6,011 nucleotides of DNA from an uncultured Oscillospiraceae bacterium (GTDB lineage: Bacteria > Bacillota > Clostridia > UBA1381). The notes below the pieces were generated by a model, which ran no database searches, was not told where the DNA came from, and was given only the letters and a program-made list of their open reading frames with translations. The position numbers were made by a program, and so were the translations under genes. Position 1 is the stretch's first letter, and each line of letters begins with the position of its first letter. The stretch spans positions 1-6,011 of the forward strand of contig CAMNAT010000148.1 in NCBI GenBank assembly GCA_946531785.1, read 5' to 3'. This document shows positions 1 through 5,375 of this stretch, one piece after another.

Positions 1-2
1 TC

Positions 3-644
3 ACAGTGGCGGCTGTCATAATATCTAAAACAGGAGTGCTGCCTGTTCTGAAGGGGCTCAGGCCGCTCAGATGGTTTATTCTGTTCACGGTGGTCATAAC
101 GATCTTCACCACTCCGGGGAATACCCTGTGGCAATGGAGCATATTCCATATAACGGATGCAGGACTGATATCCGCGGCAAGGCTTGCCATAAAGCTTATC
201 CTGCTTGTTGCGGGCACATCGCTTATGACTCTCACAACGCCTCCGATAGATCTGACGGACGGTTTTGCGCGGCTTCTGAAGCCGCTAAAGCTGATAAAGG
301 TTCCCGTCGATGATATAGCAATGATGATCTCGATAACACTGCGCTTTATCCCGATGCTTGCCGATGAGGCGGAAAAGATAATAAAGGCGCAGAAGTCGCG
401 CGGCGCAAGCTTTGATGCCGGGGGCTTAAAAAAGGTCAAGGCTGTGATCCCGTTGACCGTTCCCCTGTTTATAAGCGTCCTCAGACGATCCGAGGAGCTT
501 GCGCTCGCAATGGATTCCCGCTGCTACGGAAAGGGCTGCCGCAGACCGCGAAAAAAAACACGATTTCACAATATAGACGTATTCATGTTGATCGTAACAC
601 CTACAATTTGTGTTTTTTTAGGAATATTTGAAATTATAAGTTGA
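3..644 (+). CDS. ecfT: Energy-coupling factor transporter transmembrane protein EcfT (5'-truncated by window edge)
   Basis: T component of an ECF-type vitamin/micronutrient importer. In this family the membrane protein links two ATPases (EcfA1/EcfA2) to interchangeable substrate-binding S components. The frame is open to the left edge, so the GTG at position 6 is probably an internal Val codon. About 213 codons are visible against a usual length of about 265, so roughly the first 50 residues lie outside. Counting from that GTG, hydrophobic segments lie near residues 22-36, 53-76, 141-160 and 190-210. Both cytoplasmic coupling motifs that dock on the ATPases are present: QKSRG (129-133) followed by ASF, and MDSRCYGKG (169-177) after the helix containing EELALA. 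The tail is basic (RRPRKKTR). Gene order ecfA-ecfA-ecfT-truA is common in Firmicutes, so the ATPase genes are expected just to the left. No terminator follows the gene, and its TGA stop lies inside the -35 element of the next promoter. The identification is secure; the transported substrate cannot be told from the T component. Confidence 0.93.
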   Translation, partial: TVAAVIISKTGVLPVLKGLRPLRWFILFTVVITIFTTPGNTLWQWSIFHITDAGLISAARLAIKLILLVAGTSLMTLTTPPIDLTDGFARLLKPLKLIKVPVDDIAMMISITLRFIPMLADEAEKIIKAQKSRGASFDAGGLKKVKAVIPLTVPLFISVLRRSEELALAMDSRCYGKGCRRPRKKTRFHNIDVFMLIVTPTICVFLGIFEIIS

Positions 645-669
645 ATTTTATTGATTTATATGATATAAT
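641..669 (+). promoter_or_regulatory. Predicted extended -10 promoter for truA, giving a near-leaderless transcript
   Basis: A -35-like TTGAAT (641-646) is followed by a 17-base spacer and a perfect TATAAT (664-669). A TG one base upstream (661-662) makes a full TGnTATAAT extended -10 box. Seven bases past the -10 box puts transcription start near 676-678, right at the truA ATG (678). A second TATAAT (672-677) directly abuts the ATG, but it has only a TTGATT at a short 15-base spacing and would start inside the gene. The -35 hexamer overlaps the ecfT stop codon. The boxes are read directly; promoter activity and start site are inferred. Confidence 0.6.
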
Positions 670-677
670 AGTATAAT

Positions 678-1415
678 ATGAAGAAAAATATAAAAATATC
701 GCTTCAATTTGACGGCACAGACTTCCACGGCTGGCAGACACAGCCGGGAAAACCTACGATACAGGGCGAGCTGTTCCGCGCAATAAAGGAAATAACAAAA
801 GAGGACACAATAGTATACGGCTGCGGCAGGACCGATGCAGGCGTGCATGCAAAAAACTATATCGCAAGCTTTATGACTGAAAGCAGCATCCCGCCGGAGC
901 GTATCCCCTATGCTTTGAATGCTGCTCTTCCCGACGGCATAATATGCACTGCCGCCGAAGCTGTAGACGGTGATTTCAATGCCGCACGCAGCGCTGTTGG
1001 TAAGACCTATATATATACCATAGATAACGGAGAATTCCCTGATGTGTTTTTATTACGCTATGCATGGCATTACCGTTATCATTTGGATGTTGGTGCCATG
1101 CGTCGAGCAGCCGAAGGCTTTTGCGGCACGCATGATTTTATAGGCTTTGCCGCAAGCGGATTCACCGTAAAAACGACTGTCCGCACGATTCACAGCCTCG
1201 ATATCACACAAAACGATAACAGGATAACCATAGCTGTTACCGGCAACGGATTCCTGTACAACATGGTAAGGATAATAGCAGGAACACTCGTTTATGTGGG
1301 CAGCGGAAGGATCGATCCGGATGACATAACTCAAATCATAGAGTCCCGCGACAGAAAAAGAGCGGGAATAACAGCGCCCGCAAAGGGACTGTGCCTTAAG
1401 GAGGTATTTTATTAA
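678..1415 (+). CDS. truA: tRNA pseudouridine(38-40) synthase TruA
   Basis: Converts uridines 38, 39 and 40 in the anticodon arm of tRNAs to pseudouridine; cytosolic, and a homodimer in characterised members. The 245-residue length is normal. Family signatures are in order: an N-terminal strand with FDGTDFHGWQ (11-20); GCGRTDAGVHA (48-58) with the catalytic Asp53; the DFNAARSAVGKTY region (99-111) with Arg104; NGFLYNMVR (190-198) in the C-terminal half; and the closing APAKGLCLKEVFY. The start at 678 fits because TruA proteins typically begin a few residues before the FDGT strand. No Shine-Dalgarno sequence precedes it: the upstream bases are only A/T with scattered G. This agrees with the promoter that ends at the start codon. 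The gene ends in TAATG, sharing one base with the next gene, and its last codons contain that gene's AAGGAGG. No catalytic residue is missing. Confidence 0.97.
   Translation: MKKNIKISLQFDGTDFHGWQTQPGKPTIQGELFRAIKEITKEDTIVYGCGRTDAGVHAKNYIASFMTESSIPPERIPYALNAALPDGIICTAAEAVDGDFNAARSAVGKTYIYTIDNGEFPDVFLLRYAWHYRYHLDVGAMRRAAEGFCGTHDFIGFAASGFTVKTTVRTIHSLDITQNDNRITIAVTGNGFLYNMVRIIAGTLVYVGSGRIDPDDITQIIESRDRKRAGITAPAKGLCLKEVFY
1398..1404 (+). promoter_or_regulatory. Ribosome-binding site of the propeller membrane protein, inside truA
   Basis: AAGGAGG is a near-perfect Shine-Dalgarno sequence within the last codons of truA, 10 bases before the ATG at 1415. Together with the TAATG overlap it fixes this start and suggests coupled or reinitiating translation after truA. 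Confidence 0.85.
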
Positions 1416-3166
1416 TGGATAAAGAACGCGAGGATATCCTCAACGATCTGATACAATACTATGACGGCAGCAAAAAACCGGAGCCCGAAGAAGAAGCATC
1501 CGCGGAAGAAAACGCTGCTGATGAGATCAATATGGGCGACACCATCGCCGTTCCCGCACCGAAGTCGGCACCGACGCCGGAGGCTGAGGATATGGGTCAG
1601 ACCAGAGTGGTAAAACCGATCGAGACCGGAGACATGGGCGAAACAAGACAGATCGATAAGGTAACAGATATACCTGATGAAGAGCTGCTCGCAAACAACA
1701 CCGAGGACGCGGAGCCTGTCACAGAAGAGATCCTCGGCTGCCTTGATCTCAGCGGTAAGCCCATCGATCCCGCACCTGCCACCGCCCCTGTGATCGAGGA
1801 GCCGCAGCAGCAGGAGGAAGAAATGCATAGATACAGACGCGAAAGAGAATATGACGAGCCGGAGGAGATACCCAAAAGACGAGGCGGCATATGGTACAGT
1901 CTGAAGCCGTTATGGGTAACAATGATCGTCTGCGCGATAGCCGTTGCAGCATTCGAGTTCTACAGGACAGAGGATGGCTTCATAGGCATGTATAAGCGAA
2001 ATTTCAATGATAACATGAGGGTTATCTTCGATAAATTCGGTTGGAACTGGATAGATTACGATAAGCTCCAGATCGTAGGCAAGGCAGACGGGCAGGATCG
2101 TATACTTGCCGCAAACGATAATCAGACAACCGTCGTCAACGGAACTGCCGAAAAGGATAATAAACCGGAGGAAAAAAAATCATTATATAAGCGAATCGGA
2201 GATAAGAAGACTGTCATCCCTTTTGCTGATGCAGACAGTGCCGCCTTTATGGAGTCAGGCAAGGGCATTGTCTGCGCAAAATCGAATTATGCCTGCTATA
2301 TAGGCTCTGACGGAAAAACGCGATGGGAGACCGAGACCACGATCTCGAACCCTGTAGCCGATACCGGAGGCAGATATCTTGCGGTCGCTTCAAAGGGCGG
2401 CAGACAGGTAAGCCTGTATCGTGACGACAAGCTGCAATATACCGTCGATGTTGATAACAGCATACGCGACTGCAAGGTCTCAGCAAAGGGTGATATTGTA
2501 CTTCTGACCGATAAGCCCTCATATAAGGGCGCGGTATTGATGATAAACCGCAAGGGTGAGAAGGTCTTTTCCTGGTCGTCAGGCGTTAATTATATCACAG
2601 GTATCGAGGTTCTGGACAACCGCCATATCGCGGTCGCCCTCTCTAACACCGACGAAAGCGTAACATCTTATCTCATGCTGTTCGACATCCGCTCGACCGA
2701 ACCAAAAAACGGCGTTGAAATAAAGGACACTCTGCTCTATGAGATATTCACAGACGGAAAGAGTATTTGCATCAACGGTGATAATTATATAGCAAAGCTC
2801 TCCTCCGGAGGGGATGTCCAATATGATCAGCGCTTTGACGATGTGTTGATCACCCACTCCGCCAACGACGATGTGAAGGGCACAAGAGTGCTTACATATA
2901 ACGAGCATAATCTCCCCTATCTTGCCATGTATGACAAAAAGGGAAAAAGCATGGAAGCATACAGGATAGAGAACACACCGGACTTTTTAAGCGTTTACGG
3001 CACAACGATAGCATACAACAACGGAAGAACAATTATCTGCGGCAACATCCGTGACGAGGAAAAGACAGCATACAGAGCGCCGCGCGAAATAAAGAAGCTA
3101 ATACTTCTGAGCAACAGCTCATATGCAGTCGTATACGGCGACTGTCTTGAAATTGTCAGATTTTAA
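1415..3166 (+). CDS. Single-pass membrane protein with acidic cytoplasmic tail and extracytoplasmic beta-propeller (DUF5711-like)
   Basis: Function unknown; 583 residues in three parts. Residues 1-150 are acidic, rich in Glu, Pro and Ala, and probably disordered. They carry three spaced MGxT elements: MGDTIAV (40-46), MGQTRVV (60-66) and MGETRQI (74-80). A basic patch (KRR 154-156, Lys164) precedes one hydrophobic helix at about 164-183, so the N-terminus should face the cytoplasm. After a linker, residues 265-583 show recurring short beta-strand units with turns such as GSDGKTRW (297-304), RDDKLQY, NRKGEKVFSW, SSGGDVQY and DKKGKSMEAY, which suits a seven- or eight-bladed propeller outside the membrane. 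The overall plan resembles clostridial DUF5711 proteins, but that assignment is from memory and needs a profile search. No catalytic motif is visible. It overlaps truA by one base and lies 26 bases before ilvD, so co-transcription is likely, but neither neighbour reveals its role. An A8 run (2172-2179) falls in the linker. It could be a scaffold or sensor, or a cell-envelope assembly factor. Confidence 0.8.
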   Translation: MDKEREDILNDLIQYYDGSKKPEPEEEASAEENAADEINMGDTIAVPAPKSAPTPEAEDMGQTRVVKPIETGDMGETRQIDKVTDIPDEELLANNTEDAEPVTEEILGCLDLSGKPIDPAPATAPVIEEPQQQEEEMHRYRREREYDEPEEIPKRRGGIWYSLKPLWVTMIVCAIAVAAFEFYRTEDGFIGMYKRNFNDNMRVIFDKFGWNWIDYDKLQIVGKADGQDRILAANDNQTTVVNGTAEKDNKPEEKKSLYKRIGDKKTVIPFADADSAAFMESGKGIVCAKSNYACYIGSDGKTRWETETTISNPVADTGGRYLAVASKGGRQVSLYRDDKLQYTVDVDNSIRDCKVSAKGDIVLLTDKPSYKGAVLMINRKGEKVFSWSSGVNYITGIEVLDNRHIAVALSNTDESVTSYLMLFDIRSTEPKNGVEIKDTLLYEIFTDGKSICINGDNYIAKLSSGGDVQYDQRFDDVLITHSANDDVKGTRVLTYNEHNLPYLAMYDKKGKSMEAYRIENTPDFLSVYGTTIAYNNGRTIICGNIRDEEKTAYRAPREIKKLILLSNSSYAVVYGDCLEIVRF

Positions 3167-3178
3167 ATTTAATATAGT

Positions 3179-3183
3179 GGAGG
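3179..3183 (+). promoter_or_regulatory. Ribosome-binding site of ilvD
   Basis: GGAGG, within GTGGAGGA, lies 9 bases before the ATG at 3193 and confirms that start. The 26-base intergenic gap has room for nothing else: no T-box, attenuator or terminator. Any regulation of ilvD by branched-chain amino acids is therefore not encoded immediately upstream. Confidence 0.85.
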
Positions 3184-3192
3184 ACACAAAAC

Positions 3193-4857
3193 ATGTATAG
3201 TGATATTGTAAAAAAAGGTATTGAAAAAACACCTCACCGCTCGCTCTTTAAAGCTGCGGGACTTACCGATGAAGAGATCTCAAGACCTCTTATCGGCGTC
3301 GTATCGTCAAAGAACGATATAGTACCCGGTCATGTTCATCTCGGGCAGATCGCCGAAGCTGTAAAGGCAGGCGTTCGCATTGCCGGCGGTACTCCGTTGG
3401 AGTTCCCGGCTATAGGCGTATGCGACGGCATAGCAATGGGACATGTCGGCATGAAATATTCGCTCGCATCACGCGAGCTTATCGCTGACTCGATAGAGTC
3501 AATGGCTATAGCACACGGACTTGACGCGCTCGTTCTCATTCCCAACTGCGACAAGATAGTTCCGGGTATGCTCATCGCGGCATCAAGACTTAATATACCG
3601 GCTATAATCTGCTCTGGCGGTCCGATGCTTTCGATCAACTATAAAAACAAATACCGTGACCTCAACACCAACTTTGAGGCCGTAGGCGCATTCAAGGCGG
3701 GAACGATCGATGAGGCAGAGCTCAAGGCACTTGAGGAATCCGCTTGCCCGACATGCGGCTCATGCTCCGGCATGTTCACAGCTAACTCAATGAACTGCCT
3801 TTGTGAGGTCCTGGGTATGGCTCTCCCCGGCAACGGTACGATACCGGCTGTTTATTCCGAGCGTATCCGTTTTGCAAAGCAGACCGGTATGAAGATAATG
3901 GAGCTTCTGGAAAAGAATATCCGTCCGCGAGATATAATCACACCGGACTCATTATATAACGCGCTGAGAGTTGATATGGCTCTCGGCTGCTCAACAAACT
4001 CAATGCTGCATCTTCCGGCTATCGCGCATGAGGCAAAGTGCCCGATAACGCTTGAATATGCGAATGAGATAAGCGCGGTGACACCTAATCTCTGCCACCT
4101 CGCACCCGCAGGCGAGCATCATATACAGGATCTCTATGCCGCAGGCGGCGTGACTGCTGTTATGAACGAGCTTTCAAAGGCAGATCTCTTAAAGCTCGAC
4201 ACCATCACAGTTACCGGCAATACCCAGGGCGAGAACATAAAGGGACACGAGGTAAAGGACTACACCGTTATCCGTCCGCTGGATGATCCGTATTCAAAGA
4301 CAGGCGGCATCGCGGTACTCAAGGGCAACCTTGCGACCGACGGCTCGGTGGTAAAAAGAAGCGCTGTCGCGCCGGAAATGCTTGTACATTCAGGACCGGC
4401 AAGAGTATTCGACAGCGAGGACGATGCAATAGCTGCGATCTATGCCGGCAAGATAGTTGCGGGCGATGTTGTAGTTATCCGCTATGAGGGTCCTAAGGGC
4501 GGTCCGGGCATGCGCGAAATGCTCTCCCCGACCTCAGCCATCTGCGGCATGGGGCTTGACAAGGAGGTAGCGCTCATAACCGACGGCAGATTCTCAGGAG
4601 CAACACGCGGCGCGGCTATAGGTCATGTTTCGCCGGAGGCTATGGAGGGCGGTCCGATCGCGTTCATCAAGGATGGAGATATCATTGAGATAGATATAAA
4701 CAAGAATATACTTAATGTGAAGCTCACCGACGAGGAGCTTGCAGAACGCAAAAAGGGCTGGGTACCAAACGAACCGAGAGTAAAGACAGGCTATCTCAGA
4801 CGCTATTCAAAAATGGTGTCCTCAGGTATGCAGGGCGCTGTAATGCTTGATGATTAA
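3193..4857 (+). CDS. ilvD: Dihydroxy-acid dehydratase IlvD
   Basis: Dehydrates 2,3-dihydroxy-isovalerate and 2,3-dihydroxy-3-methylvalerate to the 2-keto acids that lead to valine, leucine and isoleucine. It is a cytosolic iron-sulfur enzyme. The 554 residues are full length. Visible signatures are PGHVHL (45-50); VCDGIAMGH (76-84) with probable Mg ligand Asp78; PNCDKIVPGM (117-126) with cluster ligand Cys119, Asp120 and the Lys121 that is carbamylated in characterised members; CPTCGSCSGMFTANSMNCL (185-203), where Cys191 of GSCSGM matches the second conserved cluster Cys; YEGPKGGPGMREML (431-444); and DGRFSGATRG (464-473) with probable catalytic Ser468. The extra cysteine of the oxygen-stable [2Fe-2S] class (a PCNxH-type motif) is Gly46 here, as in the E. 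coli enzyme, which points to an oxygen-labile cluster. The motifs favour IlvD over the related 6-phosphogluconate dehydratase Edd. It is the last gene of its block, followed by a strong hairpin. No other ilv or leu gene is in view. Confidence 0.97.
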   Translation: MYSDIVKKGIEKTPHRSLFKAAGLTDEEISRPLIGVVSSKNDIVPGHVHLGQIAEAVKAGVRIAGGTPLEFPAIGVCDGIAMGHVGMKYSLASRELIADSIESMAIAHGLDALVLIPNCDKIVPGMLIAASRLNIPAIICSGGPMLSINYKNKYRDLNTNFEAVGAFKAGTIDEAELKALEESACPTCGSCSGMFTANSMNCLCEVLGMALPGNGTIPAVYSERIRFAKQTGMKIMELLEKNIRPRDIITPDSLYNALRVDMALGCSTNSMLHLPAIAHEAKCPITLEYANEISAVTPNLCHLAPAGEHHIQDLYAAGGVTAVMNELSKADLLKLDTITVTGNTQGENIKGHEVKDYTVIRPLDDPYSKTGGIAVLKGNLATDGSVVKRSAVAPEMLVHSGPARVFDSEDDAIAAIYAGKIVAGDVVVIRYEGPKGGPGMREMLSPTSAICGMGLDKEVALITDGRFSGATRGAAIGHVSPEAMEGGPIAFIKDGDIIEIDINKNILNVKLTDEELAERKKGWVPNEPRVKTGYLRRYSKMVSSGMQGAVMLDD

Positions 4858-4862
4858 AAGAA

Positions 4863-4907
4863 TAAATACAAAGGCTGTTCACACGATGTGACCAGCCTTT
4901 GTATTTA
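4863..4907. terminator. Bidirectional hairpin terminator between convergent ilvD and DUF1294 gene
   Basis: A perfect 15-base inverted repeat, TAAATACAAAGGCTG (4863-4877) with CAGCCTTTGTATTTA (4893-4907), encloses one T/C mismatch and then a further 5-base stem (TTCACA-side 4879-4883 with 4887-4891) closed by a CGA loop. The G/C-rich core is flanked by T-rich bases on the 3' side in both directions (TTTGTATTT on plus; TTTGTATTTATTCTTTT on minus), so it should stop transcription from both sides. It begins five bases after the ilvD stop. The right arm contains the TAA stop (4907-4905) of the minus-strand gene. Confidence 0.88.
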
Positions 4908-5375
4908 CAAGAATGTCCAGAAGCCTAAAAAACCGAAGGCGAAGCTGAAAAGGAGCATCTGGATCGCGACCAGGATGGTTCCTATGATAACAAAATTTTT
5001 ATGCTGCGTTTTGTGACGCTTTAATATCATTCCAAGCGCCGCGCCCGTTGCGCCGCCACGCCACATGTGTGTGAAAAGCGTCCGCTCCGGTATCCGCTCT
5101 GTTCCCCGCTCGGCATAGTGCTTGTCCATCGCAAACAGTACATATGACCGGATATTTATATACAGCACATATCCGACCACAACAAAGAACAATATCATAT
5201 TTGCCTTGTTGTTGCTGAACAGCCTGAGCATTGTCGGAGTTGCCGGTATCGGCACCTCGCGCAGCCAGTCATAAAACGAAACGAACGCGCCTGTTACGGT
5301 GTTCAGGATCGCCATAAACACCTCGCGGAGCGTGTCCTTGATCATCACGATCTGCGGACTGTTTTCTATACCCAT
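4905..5375 (-). CDS. DUF1294 family membrane protein with an N-terminal extension
   Basis: Small integral membrane protein of unknown biochemical role. The C-terminal part carries the DUF1294 signature: a hydrophobic helix (about 59-76), then FAMDKHYAERGTERIPE (81-97) with the family's Asp-Lys pair (84-85), then GGATGAALGM (107-116), then RHKTQHKNF (120-128), and a last hydrophobic segment (about 129-153). DUF1294 proteins are often only about 90-110 residues. This one is 156, with some 55 extra N-terminal residues predicted to form amphipathic helices (IKDTLREVFMAILNTV and nearby). The start at 5375 is preferred because its ATG shares a base with the prfA stop (TAATG) and a GGGGGAT lies about 10 bases upstream. 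The internal Met codons at residues 11 and 21 have no evident ribosome-binding site. It is probably co-translated with prfA. The family assignment is confident; the function is not known. Confidence 0.85.
   Translation of the reverse strand: MGIENSPQIVMIKDTLREVFMAILNTVTGAFVSFYDWLREVPIPATPTMLRLFSNNKANMILFFVVVGYVLYINIRSYVLFAMDKHYAERGTERIPERTLFTHMWRGGATGAALGMILKRHKTQHKNFVIIGTILVAIQMLLFSFAFGFLGFWTFL

Noticed and set aside
510..538. Cys in the second EcfT coupling motif (SRCYGKG) as a defect of the ARG motif
   Set aside because: Cys at this position with the following YxxG pattern occurs in ordinary Firmicute EcfT proteins as far as I recall; the first motif is intact.
551..558. A8 run near the end of ecfT as a frameshift site
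   Set aside because: It encodes part of a basic Arg-Lys-Lys stretch in a normal EcfT tail. There is no stimulatory structure, and the frame continues to a normal C-terminus.
648..848. Minus-strand open frame opposite the truA start, and similar antisense frames opposite the propeller gene and ilvD
   Set aside because: They lie wholly within strongly supported genes, have low-complexity or implausible composition and no ribosome-binding sites; treated as shadows.
1345..1370. Small inverted repeat CCCGC/GCGGG near the end of truA as a terminator
   Set aside because: Only five base pairs around a long A-rich loop, no T-tract, and located inside conserved coding sequence.
3147..3175. TTGAAA, 17 bases, TAATAT upstream of ilvD as a promoter
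   Set aside because: The -10 box matches only 4 of 6 positions with no extended TG, and the expected start (about 3182) would fall inside the ilvD ribosome-binding site and destroy it. Co-transcription with the upstream gene is simpler.
3167..3192. T-box or riboswitch before ilvD
   Set aside because: The gap is only 26 bases and already holds the Shine-Dalgarno sequence.
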